In this document: positions 9,100 through 18,031 of the stretch, piece by piece
How the letters are laid out: each line of letters begins with the position of its first letter
Numbering within the stretch: position 1 is the first letter of the stretch
Assembly: GCA_903881565.1 (NCBI GenBank)
Contig: CAIRTR010000110.1
Coordinates: forward strand, 1-41,099
DNA: 41,099 bases
Reading direction: 5' to 3'
DNA from: Oligoflexia bacterium
Lineage (GTDB): Bacteria > Bdellovibrionota > UBA1018
The notes under the pieces: model-generated
The model's database searches: none
What the model saw: the letters and a program-made list of their open reading frames with translations, nothing else
Told to the model about the DNA's origin: nothing
Translations under genes and position numbers: made by a program

Positions 9100-9830
9100 T
9101 CCGATCCGCGCACTTCAGGCTGATGGACCACGCTCTTCAATCGGTCCCTTAATGAAGGATCGACGCAAAAATAGTCTAGCCGCCATCCGATGTTTTTCTC
9201 ACGAACCCCGGGGCGATAACTCCACCAGGTATAATGGCCCCCTTCGGGAGTGAAGTTGCGGAAGGTGTCGATGTAGCCATGGTTCAAGAAGGATTGCATC
9301 CAGGCGCGCTCTTCGGGGAGAAAACCTGCGTTTTTTTCGTTGGCTTTGGGATTCTTGAGGTCGATCTCGCGATGAGCGATGTTGAAGTCGCCACAAAGAA
9401 TAACCGATTTGCCCTGTTTGCGAAGGGTTTCACAGTACTCGTAGATGGCTTGGCAAAATTCCAGTTTATATCCTAGGCGCGTGTGCTCGCGTTGTGAGTT
9501 GGGAAAGTAGGCATTGAGCAGCGTGAAGTTCGGGTATTCGGCAACGAGAATTCTCCCCTCCGAGTCAAATTGGGGGAGGCCAATGCCCTCTTTAATCGCG
9601 AGCGGTTCTTTTCGGCTATAGATCGCTGTTCCACTATACCCGGGCTTTTGGGCCGGAAACCAAAAGGAGTTGTATTTGAGCGGATGGAGCATGTCGATGG
9701 TGATCTGGTCGGGGGAGGCTTTGATTTCTTGTACGCAAACAATGTCGGCGTTTTGTTGATCGAACCAGTTGAGAAATCCATTGCGTTCTGCAGCGCGAAT
9801 TCCGTTTACGTTCCAGGAAATCAGTTTCAT
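9066..9830 (-). CDS. xth: Exodeoxyribonuclease III
   Basis: A 254-residue AP endonuclease/3'-5' exonuclease of base-excision repair. Family motifs are in order: ISWNVNGIRA (4-13), the metal ligand E35 in VQEIKA, CGDFNIAHREIDL, the WSYRPG...NIGWRLDYF block and the catalytic histidine in GSDHCPV. The ATG at 9830 is chosen because MKLISWNVNG is the usual ExoIII N-terminus; longer in-frame starts up to 9917 add unrelated residues. The 3' end overlaps the convergent M1 peptidase gene by 34 bases, so the two transcripts must be antisense there. It is divergent from the phosphatase gene, with about 100 bases between them. Confidence 0.95.
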   Translation of the reverse strand: MKLISWNVNGIRAAERNGFLNWFDQQNADIVCVQEIKASPDQITIDMLHPLKYNSFWFPAQKPGYSGTAIYSRKEPLAIKEGIGLPQFDSEGRILVAEYPNFTLLNAYFPNSQREHTRLGYKLEFCQAIYEYCETLRKQGKSVILCGDFNIAHREIDLKNPKANEKNAGFLPEERAWMQSFLNHGYIDTFRNFTPEGGHYTWWSYRPGVREKNIGWRLDYFCVDPSLRDRLKSVVHQPEVRGSDHCPVVLELRE

Positions 9831-9933
9831 CGTGGGCCCCTTTGCGCCGGGAACATACCCTGAGGGGTGGGCCGGTGAAAAGTTAAAAAACCTCCTTGAA
9901 GTGTGCGGGCGATTCAAGGAAGGTCAGGGGATT

Positions 9934-11595
9934 ATGAAACTCAGTGCGTATTTAGGTCTCGGGGTGTGTTTTCTTTTGGGGGCTAGTTTGTCAGGCTTTG
10001 CCAGTCCCAAGCGTCCGAAACTCATTGTGATGATTGTCATTGATCAGTTTCGGGCGGACTACCTTCTGCGTTTTGAAAAACGGTTCTTACCCCCTGTTGG
10101 AAAAGGCGGGCGTTTAGGCGGGTTTCGCTATCTCATGAGCAAGGGCGCTTATTATCCTCAGGCCCATTACGATTTGCTTCAATGTATGACCGGGCCGGGA
10201 CATGCGACTGTGCTCACCGGCGCCTATCCTTATCAAGCGGGGATTGGGCTCAATGACTGGTACGATCGCGAACAAGGTGCTCGGGTTTATTGCGCTGAGG
10301 ATAAGGCGATCGCAACTGTGGGTGCAGAGGTTTCGGCTCCTCATGTGGGGACTTCGCCTAAGAATCTTAGGGCGGATACCGTGGGCGATGAGCTTAAGAA
10401 CGCGGGCTATCCTTCAAGGGTGGTTACTTTGGCGCTGAAGGATCGGGCGGCCATTTTGATGGGAGGCCATCGCGCCGATGCGGCGATTTGGCTCAACACC
10501 GAGAATTTTGCCTGGGTTTCGAGTCGTTACTATTTTCCGCAAGGAGAGTTGCCGGCTTGGCTTAAGGAAATGAACGCGTCCCTTCAGAAAGAAAAGGGAA
10601 AATCTTATGTTTGGAAAGCGCAAGGCAAGCCCACCGGTTTTTCCCACGATGATCAAGGTCATTTTCCTCACACCGCAAAAGTAGGAGAGCATGCGGTCCT
10701 GGTGACTCCTTATGGATTGGAGATGGTGCTTGAGGCGTCGAAAAAGGCGTTGGATGCGTTTCATTTGGGGAGAGGGTCCGCTACGGATTTATTTGGAGTG
10801 AGTTTTTCGAGTCATGATTACGCCGGTCATACTTATGGTCCCAACAGTCGAGAGATGGAAGAGATGACGGTTGCGGAGGATCGGATTTTATCTGATTTTT
10901 TGAATCACTTGAATTCGCGAGTTCCCGGTGGTTTGCAGAACGTGTTGATCGCTTTCACGGCTGACCACGGGGTGGCTCCGTTTTTTGAGGAGATCAATAA
11001 GCAAGGTATGGGGCATTTGCCGGGGATGCGAGTGGTCGAAGCAGAGCTTTCGCAAGCCGTAAATGAAAAGCTTAATTCGAAATTCGGTAAGCCCGCTGAG
11101 GGCGATTGGGTCGTTTTCAACCATGAATGGAACATTTTCCTGAGCGCCAAGGCGGTCGCGAAAAAAGGGATTGAGCTGTCAAAAGTTCATGCGGCCGCGA
11201 AAGAGGCAGTTCTGGCCGATCCGCGCTTTAAAGACGCGTTTGCCTTCATCTTCACCGGTTCCGATTTTGCTGAGCGAAAACTGCCTCCCGGGCTTTTGGA
11301 ACGACAGATTTTTCATAGTTATGTCCCGGAGCGTGGCGGAGACCTGGTGATGATTCCGCGCCTGTTTGTTCTGCCTAAGAACTACGACAGTACAACCCAC
11401 CTTACAGGTTATAGTTATGATCGAACGGTTCCCTTGATTTTGTCTGGCCCTGGAATTCGATCGGGGATCTATTCTCAACCGGCTGATGTCGTCGATATTG
11501 CACCTACGTTGTCCTTTTTTGCGGGGGTTTTGCCCCCTGCGATGAATGAAGGGCGAGTGTTGTCAGAGGCGATCATGCCCGCGAAAGGTGATTAG
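9934..11595 (+). CDS. PafA-like alkaline phosphatase, exported
   Basis: A 553-residue member of the type I phosphodiesterase/alkaline phosphatase superfamily with a cleavable signal peptide (hydrophobic 5-20, likely cut after GFA). Metal and nucleophile positions: D37 in VIDQFRADY, nucleophile T86 in MTGPGHATVLTG, N107 in GLNDWYD, the SSHDYAGHTYGP loop, TADHGVAP and the C-terminal histidine in THLTGYSYD. K169-D-R171 (ALKDRAAI) matches the Lys/Arg pair that marks phosphomonoesterases of the PafA group, so it probably releases phosphate from monoesters in the periplasm. The start at 9934 begins the signal peptide; an upstream in-frame ATG at 9769 lies antisense within xth. The CBS gene follows one base after the stop. 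Confidence 0.9.
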   Translation: MKLSAYLGLGVCFLLGASLSGFASPKRPKLIVMIVIDQFRADYLLRFEKRFLPPVGKGGRLGGFRYLMSKGAYYPQAHYDLLQCMTGPGHATVLTGAYPYQAGIGLNDWYDREQGARVYCAEDKAIATVGAEVSAPHVGTSPKNLRADTVGDELKNAGYPSRVVTLALKDRAAILMGGHRADAAIWLNTENFAWVSSRYYFPQGELPAWLKEMNASLQKEKGKSYVWKAQGKPTGFSHDDQGHFPHTAKVGEHAVLVTPYGLEMVLEASKKALDAFHLGRGSATDLFGVSFSSHDYAGHTYGPNSREMEEMTVAEDRILSDFLNHLNSRVPGGLQNVLIAFTADHGVAPFFEEINKQGMGHLPGMRVVEAELSQAVNEKLNSKFGKPAEGDWVVFNHEWNIFLSAKAVAKKGIELSKVHAAAKEAVLADPRFKDAFAFIFTGSDFAERKLPPGLLERQIFHSYVPERGGDLVMIPRLFVLPKNYDSTTHLTGYSYDRTVPLILSGPGIRSGIYSQPADVVDIAPTLSFFAGVLPPAMNEGRVLSEAIMPAKGD

Positions 11596-11596
11596 C

Positions 11597-12442
11597 ATGT
11601 CAGAAATTCGTCCGTCCCCAGCCATCATCGTGCAAGAAGATGTCGCACTGAGTGAATGTGTCCGACAAATGCGGGAAAAGAATGTCGGATCGGTTTTGGT
11701 GGTCAAGAAGGAGGTCTCAGGTGCCTCCGCTGATTCGCTCATTGGGATTTTTACAGAACGTGATTTTATTCAAAAGGTGAGCCTCATGCCAGGCAAGGAC
11801 TGGCAACATCGGACTATCGCTTCGGTGATGACTCTTGAGCCGATTTCCATCAACTTGGCCCAGTTGGACGAGGCTGCGGCCATTATGATACGCTATGGGA
11901 TCCGGCATCTCCCTGTTGTGATCGAGTTGCCGGAAAATCCAAGTGCCTTGGTGGGCGTGGTTTCGATGCGAGATCTGTTTCAACATTATTATGAATTGAG
12001 TTTGGACTTCCCGCTCGGGCCAAGCACGGTGGCTGCGACTGAGGAAGCCCGCGTGTCCCAGGTGGGGCTGCTGACTCAAGATGAGAAAACGCGCGCTCTG
12101 CTCGTGGCCGGTTTGAATGGTTTGAGTGGTTCGATGCTTGTTCGAATGAGCTATGAGGAGGTTTTGACTGAGGCAGGATTGAACCCGACACTCAAGAGTC
12201 TCCAGGTTTTTGTGGTTGATTTGGATTTTTTAGGTTCTGCGAAGTGGTCCTTGCTTTTGCGTTATCTCAACTCGGATCCTGATTCGCCGCCCGCGGTGCT
12301 TGTTTTTAATCCGATGCTTTGCACTCCGCAAGAAGTAACAATACTTCAGAAGCTCGAAGCCTCCCGCAAATTCTCAATTTTCAAAAAGCCGCTGAATCCA
12401 CTGGAGTTGTTCGCGCAGTTGCAGGCGATTTTGGCGCGTTGA
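11597..12442 (+). CDS. CBS-domain pair fused to a receiver-like (pseudo-receiver) domain
   Basis: A 281-residue cytosolic protein. Residues 5-60 and 75-130 form two CBS motifs (GIFTERDFIQK and GVVSMRDLFQH are their typical ends), a Bateman module that senses adenine nucleotides in many proteins. From about 154 to the end it looks like a two-component receiver fold: VGLLTQDEKTRALLVAGL, then VFVVDLDFLG (D208, D210), VLVFNP, and IFKKPLNPLELFAQLQAIL with the conserved Lys-Pro at 264-265. The first strand lacks the normal acidic pair and the usual switch residues are altered, so phosphorylation is doubtful. One base separates it from the phosphatase, suggesting co-transcription. The receiver assignment is by eye from pattern; the target is unknown. 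Confidence 0.8.
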   Translation: MSEIRPSPAIIVQEDVALSECVRQMREKNVGSVLVVKKEVSGASADSLIGIFTERDFIQKVSLMPGKDWQHRTIASVMTLEPISINLAQLDEAAAIMIRYGIRHLPVVIELPENPSALVGVVSMRDLFQHYYELSLDFPLGPSTVAATEEARVSQVGLLTQDEKTRALLVAGLNGLSGSMLVRMSYEEVLTEAGLNPTLKSLQVFVVDLDFLGSAKWSLLLRYLNSDPDSPPAVLVFNPMLCTPQEVTILQKLEASRKFSIFKKPLNPLELFAQLQAILAR

Positions 12443-12453
12443 GGGGGTGCGGG

Positions 12454-14811
12454 TCAGGGTTGACTTCGAAGGCTTCTCAGGGCTTCGCTCAGGCATCGCG
12501 CCGTTTTCTTGAACAGCGAGTCTTTTTTCGGAATTGAGTAGAGCTTTTTCTTTTGGATAAATTGGGAGACGGCCGGGGCGAGGTCAGGAGATACTTCGCC
12601 CATGGCTAACTGTTTTCGAATGGCCGATGAGGAAGTGTCAAGATTGGCGCCGTTTTCTAGAAAAATAACGGGGCTGGTTCCCGCGAGAAGAGTCGAAGGC
12701 CTGCCTTCGCCACGCTGAGCGACCACCAAAGTGAGTTTTTTGACGGAGCTTTCTTTCGCGCGCGCGGCCCTGCTTTCAAACCGATCTTCACCCATGATTT
12801 GAAAAAGTTCGGCTTCTGGGTAAAGTTGCTCAAGCCTTCTAAGGACGGAGTTCATAGAGCCTTTGGCAGAGGCCGCTTCCAGATTTCTATCAGCAACGGT
12901 TATGCCCTTCTCTTTGGCAAAGGCAAGGCGAGCCATTTCTTTTCGGAGTTCGTAAGGCGTCGCGCCGGGCTTGGTCTGCGGATCAACATTGGGTACCACG
13001 TAGAGAATGTCCAGACCCAGTGATTCTTTGGTGTTGCGTATCGTTTCAAGATGTCCCGCATGCGGAGGATCAAAAGTTCCCATCATCACACCGATTCGCT
13101 GTCGCTTGCCTAGGTTGGTCCGCTGCCGCTGGGAGAGTCCATAATCGACAAGTGAGTCAATCGCCGTGAGCGCGTCTGAGGTCAACGCACTGAAATCCTT
13201 TTTGCCTTCGTAGATGTCGGCGACGAGGGCTCGATGTTTTTGAAAGCTCGCAAGCCCCGGTTCTGCTCTCGTCACTGCTCCGACTCGATGCGCGCGCGCG
13301 ATCCACTCCTGGGGGCCGCGTGAGGCGGCTTGATTGAGGCGGGCTTCAAGATAAAGTGCCTTTACCGCATTAATGTATTCTCGGGCTTCTTCTCTTTGCG
13401 TGGCATAGCGATCCAGGGTGTTCCAGCTTCTTTCGTTCTCAAAAAGTTTTTTCCATGCAGCGTCTTGTTCAACGGACGGGAGTGCGAGGACCTCTATCGT
13501 TCCCTTGAGAATCTTTCGGACATCGAAGGCGGCAGGCACGATGGATTTTTTTCCAAGGCTTGCTTTGTTGTGCCCTTCGGCGCTGGCAAGTCTCATCACG
13601 GCTTCAAAAAGGTTCCGTTTGGCGGAAAGCGGGAGTTTGGTTACATCCTCGGGAGAGAGCCCTAGCCTTGTGAGCCAGTGCTCCGTCATTTTTGCCTGTG
13701 CGGTTTTGAGGAAAAGATCTTTTAGCTTTGCGGTTTCGGCGTCATCAATCGCATGGGGATACTTTGCTTGAGTCATGATTCGCTTTAGGGACGAGATGTA
13801 GTCGCGCATCTGGTCCGTTTGCCCACTGAGTTTCAATTGTTCGAATAAATAGTCATACTCACCATGGTGCGCATCAAGATAGCGAAAGGTTCCCATGTCG
13901 ATGGTGGAGCCCTGAGTGGTGCGGTTGCCCTGAGTGGGCGAGGCATGGACTGCGTGAAGATCGAAGTATCGAGCCGCTTCTTCGCCGAGGTTTTCAGCAA
14001 AGTTCTTCAAGTAGTTCTGGACTTCAGCTTTTCCTACGGAGGCATCCAGAGCAAGGCCCAGGTCGCGCCGGACCGTGTATTCGAAGATTTTTTTAAACTC
14101 AGCGGGGTTGTCAGAAAAGTACCGTGGATGGGCCACGCGAGTTTGATTCCCCACTCGAACGGTGATCGCTGCTTTGCCGATCTGGATTACGGCCAGATCA
14201 ACCGTTGAGTCGAGTTGATTGCGAAAATTGGCTTCGCTCATGACAAAGCTGTGAACAGCTTCTTCGATACTTTGGAGTCCGTCGGAGTGATCTTTGTCGG
14301 GATGGTTGGTCCAGGCAAGTGGGGTCTGTCCGATGCCTTTTATCACGACGTCGACGTAAGCGGTTTTTCCGTTGGCTTGAGGTAGGCGGATTTCACCTGA
14401 CCAGGCTGCGCGGCCATCACCTAAGGCTTCTCCAGGGGCTTTTGAATTGCTGTCTTGATAGCGAGTGGCGAAAAGTTTGTGCGGGGAGTGGCCTTCTGGA
14501 TCGATTTGAAATGCAAAGTGATCCAGGATCAGTTTCTCAAGTGCTTTCGGATCTTCAGGGAGTGCGAGACCTAAGTGTTGAGCTGCCGAGGGATTGAAGA
14601 GCACGAGTCTTGCGTTGGGCGCGGGTTTGACGGAGAGAGGAACTGAATATTCAGGTCCGAGCGTGAGGTAGGAGTGGTTTCCGGAAGAAGCCTCGTCCCA
14701 ATCCGCTGCAAGGCAAAGGGTGAGTTGAGTCGCAAGAAGCGCCAGTGAAATCGCCAGAGGGGCAATGACCGAAGTGAAGCGCTTTTTGAGGTGCGACAAA
14801 GAGTGACGCAT
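12454..14811 (-). CDS. Exported SelO/YdiU-like region fused to NadD-like nucleotidyltransferase
   Basis: A 785-residue fusion. Residues 1-36 are a signal peptide (basic start, hydrophobic 15-35, CLAA cleavage site). Residues 60-345 follow the SelO/YdiU order: LFNPSAAQHLGL, ALGDGRA (129-135), IKGIGQTP with K158, HSDG plus IEEAVHSFVMSEA (E184), RVGNQTRVAHPR, and GSTIDMGTFRYLDA with D305 at the metal-binding position. SelO proteins are pseudokinase-fold enzymes that AMPylate proteins. Residues 350-570 are helical and unrecognised. Residues 572-760 are NadD-like: GTFDPPHAGH (578-587), VPNVDPQTKP, SMNSVLRRLEQLYP, MGEDRF and TSSSAIR near 726-732, so NaMN adenylyltransferase chemistry is expected. 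No clear ribosome site precedes the ATG. It converges with the CBS gene. The joint function, and where ATP would come from outside the cytoplasm, are unknown. Confidence 0.8.
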   Translation of the reverse strand: MRHSLSHLKKRFTSVIAPLAISLALLATQLTLCLAADWDEASSGNHSYLTLGPEYSVPLSVKPAPNARLVLFNPSAAQHLGLALPEDPKALEKLILDHFAFQIDPEGHSPHKLFATRYQDSNSKAPGEALGDGRAAWSGEIRLPQANGKTAYVDVVIKGIGQTPLAWTNHPDKDHSDGLQSIEEAVHSFVMSEANFRNQLDSTVDLAVIQIGKAAITVRVGNQTRVAHPRYFSDNPAEFKKIFEYTVRRDLGLALDASVGKAEVQNYLKNFAENLGEEAARYFDLHAVHASPTQGNRTTQGSTIDMGTFRYLDAHHGEYDYLFEQLKLSGQTDQMRDYISSLKRIMTQAKYPHAIDDAETAKLKDLFLKTAQAKMTEHWLTRLGLSPEDVTKLPLSAKRNLFEAVMRLASAEGHNKASLGKKSIVPAAFDVRKILKGTIEVLALPSVEQDAAWKKLFENERSWNTLDRYATQREEAREYINAVKALYLEARLNQAASRGPQEWIARAHRVGAVTRAEPGLASFQKHRALVADIYEGKKDFSALTSDALTAIDSLVDYGLSQRQRTNLGKRQRIGVMMGTFDPPHAGHLETIRNTKESLGLDILYVVPNVDPQTKPGATPYELRKEMARLAFAKEKGITVADRNLEAASAKGSMNSVLRRLEQLYPEAELFQIMGEDRFESRAARAKESSVKKLTLVVAQRGEGRPSTLLAGTSPVIFLENGANLDTSSSAIRKQLAMGEVSPDLAPAVSQFIQKKKLYSIPKKDSLFKKTARCLSEALRSLRSQP

Positions 14812-14929
14812 TACTATGACTTTTCGGTAAATGGGGAGAAACGATTAACCGGCAAAGTGTGGTTAGATCGGGTTTATTTTGAGTGAAGAAGGGTTTGGGC
14901 GCCTTGTTTTCACGAATTTCGAGGCTTTG

Positions 14930-15300
14930 TCAAATTTCTGTCGATTTTCGCGCGCCACGGACGTGGATCCACGAGTGATGAGCAAAGAGTCGTAAGGTTC
15001 TCAAGAGTATTTAGCCCGCCTTCGGACACGGGGATCTTATGATGAATATCCAACCAACGTCGTTGTTTGCACCTTTCGACTCACGGTGATCAGATTGTAG
15101 GCGACACCTTCAGAGAGACGCAGTTCATGGACCACGTAAAGAAAAAGACTTGAGTGCCCGTGTTGGAGATAAACGCGATGGCGATCGACCTGTTCGAGAA
15201 TTTCTAAGAGTTCTCCTTCGGCTCTTTTGAAGCGCACGCTGATTTCGAGTGCGCGACGATGGATTTGATCGGTAATTGAGATGGCGGTGGCAAAAGACAT
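14930..15300 (-). pseudogene. Decayed HNH endonuclease gene (internal deletion plus frameshift)
   Basis: From the ATG at 15300 the frame gives about 75 helical residues (RRALEISVRFKRAEGELL, then HGHSSLFLYVVHELRLSEGV) like the N-terminus of a family of HNH nucleases frequent in Bdellovibrio-like genomes, then stops at 15037 after VSRKV plus a few out-of-frame residues. Shifting frame at about 15075 restores CKQRRWLDIHHKIPVSEGG and LNTLENLTTLCSS, the HNH motif. A second shift near 14975, where two bases appear lost, restores HSWIHVRGARKSTEI and a stop at 14930-14932. So the middle of the gene is missing and the HNH part carries a 2-base deletion. It is unlikely to make an active nuclease. The family comparison is from memory. 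Confidence 0.75.
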
Positions 15301-15436
15301 AGGGTTTCTCCGGGTGAAATGGGTTGCACACCTTATCGTAAAGAGGGCATTGTGCAAGACAAAATGCCATTCGGAGTAGTCCGAAATCACGACGCGTTAC
15401 AAAAGAAACTTTCGTCGAAGAGTCCGCTTTTCGGAC

Positions 15437-15772
15437 CTACTTCCCCTGCGATTTTCTCAAAATAACCTGCGGCCCGGATGGCTTCGCAGCGGGCGCCTCT
15501 TCTGGCGCTTTCTCCACAGCTGATCTTTTTCGCACCGGCTTGTCTTCACCTGAAAGTGTGCGTGCCCATTCCTCTGCCGTAGGCGCTCTGCGCTCTTCAG
15601 CCCACGATTCGCGGTGATTCATCGTCGGCAAGTGTGCGTCCCAACAAGAGACGGAACAAAACGCAAGGCCCGTTCGCTTGCGATTGCAAGTCGAGACGTT
15701 GCAGACCCAATACAGCGATCGAAAGTCAATTGGTTTCTTACAACTATTACAACGTCGCCAAGGTTCACTCAT
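15437..15772 (-). CDS. Small cysteine-rich (zinc-ribbon-like) protein of unknown function
   Basis: A 111-residue basic protein. The N-terminal half has cysteines spaced like a zinc-binding module: C8-x2-C11 (RRCNSCKKP), C24 and C30 (VCNVSTCNRK), C39-x3-C43 (AFCSVSCWDAH), plus histidines at 47 and 53. The C-terminal half is charged and alanine/proline-rich and looks disordered. No enzyme motif was seen. It is divergent from the UvrD helicase gene, with 56 bases between their starts. It may bind nucleic acid or protein through the zinc module, but that is a guess. A short hairpin (15422-15436) abuts its stop codon without a U-run. Confidence 0.7.
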   Translation of the reverse strand: MSEPWRRCNSCKKPIDFRSLYWVCNVSTCNRKRTGLAFCSVSCWDAHLPTMNHRESWAEERRAPTAEEWARTLSGEDKPVRKRSAVEKAPEEAPAAKPSGPQVILRKSQGK

Positions 15773-15828
15773 TTATCTCTGATTTTGAAGGCATTTTAAA
15801 TTAACGTCAAGTTCTCTTAGAAAAGTTC

Positions 15829-18027
15829 TTGGCAAAAACTGCCCCCACGCTTTATTCCTACTCCATCGTGACTTTGAATCTTAGTCGATTAAATGAAAAT
15901 CAAAAAAGGGCCGTTCTCCACGGAGATGGGCCGCTGCTTGTCTTGGCGGGCGCCGGGAGCGGCAAGACGAGCACCATGAGCTATCGCATCGCTCATTTGG
16001 TCTCAGCACGCGGGGTAGCGGCGTCCCAGATCTTGGGCTTGTCGTTTACGCGCAAGGCCGCTGAAGAGCTCAGGGAACGCGTTAAAGGGTTAATCACGAA
16101 GGTGGCGGGATCTAAAGCCACCCACGGCCTGACTGTGACGACATTTCACAGTCTTTGTGCCCGGATCCTCAGGGCTCATGCCGAAAAGGTGGGTTACAGC
16201 AAAAACTTCACAATCATGGATCGCAGCGATCAGGTTGATGTGCTGAGACAGATTTTAAGAAACATCAATGTCGATGACCGCAAGTTTGATCCCGATGTCC
16301 TGCTTTTTGAATTTGGGCAAGCTAAGAATAAATTCATAGGCCCGGCACAGGCCGAGTCCTTCTTTTTTGATTCGGGAAAACTGGCGAATGATTATGCGAT
16401 TGTTGCGCAATCCTGTTTCGGTCGTTATCAAGAGCAGCTGAAGGCGTTGTCTGCGATGGATTTTGACGACTTGCTTTTTTCTGCGGTGACACTCCTGGAA
16501 AATCACGCCGAAGTGCGTGCGGATTATAATGAGAAATTCCGTTACATCTTGGTAGACGAATATCAGGATACGAACCCCGCGCAGTCGCGGCTGCTGAAAC
16601 TCTTGACTCAAAATCGGCAAAATATTTGTGTGGTGGGTGACGACGATCAATCCATCTATGCGTGGCGAGGTGCGGATCCGACGCACATTTTGAATTTTGG
16701 GGAGCATTATCCGGGCGCCCGCGTGCTGACGCTTGAGCAAAATTATCGCAGCACCACAACGATACTCAACGCGGCCAATGAAGTGATTGGCAAGAATCGC
16801 AATCGCCATCCAAAGTCCTTGTGGTCTGATCGCGGCGAGGGTGAGCCCATCGAGATGATCATGGTGGATGGGGATCGCGCTGAAGGTGAAGTGGTTGCCG
16901 AGGAGATCTTGAAGCGAGCACGTGACGTTCATGAAGGCGTGATCACGCAAAAGCGGCCTTGGAAAGATTTTGCAGTTCTTTATCGGAGCAATCCGCAGTC
17001 CCGGATTTTCGAAGAGACGCTTCGCATGCGCGGGATCCCCTACAAAATAGTGGGCTCGATGTCGTTTCTGAATCGGAAAGAGATTAAAGATGTTCTGTCT
17101 TATTGGAAACTCATCTTGAATCCAAAAGATGATTCTTCGGCCAGACGAGTTATTAATTGGCCCTCACGAGGAGTCGGTAAAACAAGTCTTGAAGTTCTCA
17201 ATGCCCAAGCGGTAGAGAAGGGGATTTCCTTTTTCGAAACCTTGGGTCAGGCGTGCGATTTAACCACCAAAGCCGCCTCTGGGGTGGCAGGCTTTAAAGC
17301 CCTCGTTGATAAGATGCGCACGGAGCTTGAAGCGTGCGAAATCTCGCGCCAAGGCTTGGCACTTTGGGCAAAACGATCACTAGAACTCATTGGGGTGAAG
17401 CAAGGTTTTGAGCAGGACTCCGATGACGCCAAGGAAATCTCCCGAAAAATGGATAGCGTGGATGAGCTCGCAAATGCGGTTGGGCAAATGAATCTTGCGG
17501 ATATTCTCACTTCTGAAACGGAAGCGGGGGGAGTCGCAACCAATGGCATAGATGTGCTGCGCGAATTCATTGTGCGCATGACTTTGGATTCGATAGACGA
17601 AGCGGAACGAGATGAAGAAAAGCAGGAAAAAAAGGATCAGGTCACCCTACTCACGCTTCACGGGGCGAAGGGACTCGAGTATCCGATTGTGTTTCTGGTC
17701 GGAATGGAAGAAGGCCTGCTCCCCCACCGGCGCGTGATCGAAGAGGGTACAGACCTAAGCGAAGAGCGACGGCTTTGCTACGTGGGCATCACGCGCGCGA
17801 AGGATCACCTGATTCTGACTCGTGCGAAGAGCCGCATTCGATACGGCAAAGAAGTGCCGCGAAATCCAAGTCGGTTTTTGGAAGAGATTCCTGCAAATCT
17901 TATCATCACTCGGAACGAGTCCTCGACTCCGGATTTGTCCTCAGATGAGGCGCGCGAGAAACACGAAACCAAAGTAAAAGACTATCTCGGCGCCATTCGC
18001 GCTCAGCTCATGGCTAATAAGAAGTAG
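15829..18027 (+). CDS. UvrD/PcrA-family SF1A DNA helicase (first of two)
   Basis: A 732-residue 3'-5' helicase. Motif I is LAGAGSGKT (39-47), motif Ia FTRKAAEELRERV, motif II VDEYQDTN (242-249), motif III DDDQSIYAWRGAD, motif IV QNYRST, motif V LTLHGAKGLEYPIVF and motif VI EERRLCYVGITRA, so it should be an active translocase. It lacks the C-terminal tudor-like domain of PcrA that the second copy at 29356 has, and is closer to a Rep/UvrD core. The start is uncertain: TTG at 15829 gives the longest form; GTG at 15868 gives MTLNLSRLNENQ, nearer to the family's usual N-terminus. Neither has a convincing Shine-Dalgarno. Roles could be mismatch or excision repair, or removing replication blocks. 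Confidence 0.93.
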   Translation: MAKTAPTLYSYSIVTLNLSRLNENQKRAVLHGDGPLLVLAGAGSGKTSTMSYRIAHLVSARGVAASQILGLSFTRKAAEELRERVKGLITKVAGSKATHGLTVTTFHSLCARILRAHAEKVGYSKNFTIMDRSDQVDVLRQILRNINVDDRKFDPDVLLFEFGQAKNKFIGPAQAESFFFDSGKLANDYAIVAQSCFGRYQEQLKALSAMDFDDLLFSAVTLLENHAEVRADYNEKFRYILVDEYQDTNPAQSRLLKLLTQNRQNICVVGDDDQSIYAWRGADPTHILNFGEHYPGARVLTLEQNYRSTTTILNAANEVIGKNRNRHPKSLWSDRGEGEPIEMIMVDGDRAEGEVVAEEILKRARDVHEGVITQKRPWKDFAVLYRSNPQSRIFEETLRMRGIPYKIVGSMSFLNRKEIKDVLSYWKLILNPKDDSSARRVINWPSRGVGKTSLEVLNAQAVEKGISFFETLGQACDLTTKAASGVAGFKALVDKMRTELEACEISRQGLALWAKRSLELIGVKQGFEQDSDDAKEISRKMDSVDELANAVGQMNLADILTSETEAGGVATNGIDVLREFIVRMTLDSIDEAERDEEKQEKKDQVTLLTLHGAKGLEYPIVFLVGMEEGLLPHRRVIEEGTDLSEERRLCYVGITRAKDHLILTRAKSRIRYGKEVPRNPSRFLEEIPANLIITRNESSTPDLSSDEAREKHETKVKDYLGAIRAQLMANKK

Positions 18028-18031
18028 CCCT

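Noticed and set aside
15037-15390. A 117-residue minus-strand frame as an intact small gene
   Set aside because: Its last residues are out of frame with the HNH homology that continues downstream, and the family-like start is at 15300; it is the front part of a broken HNH gene.
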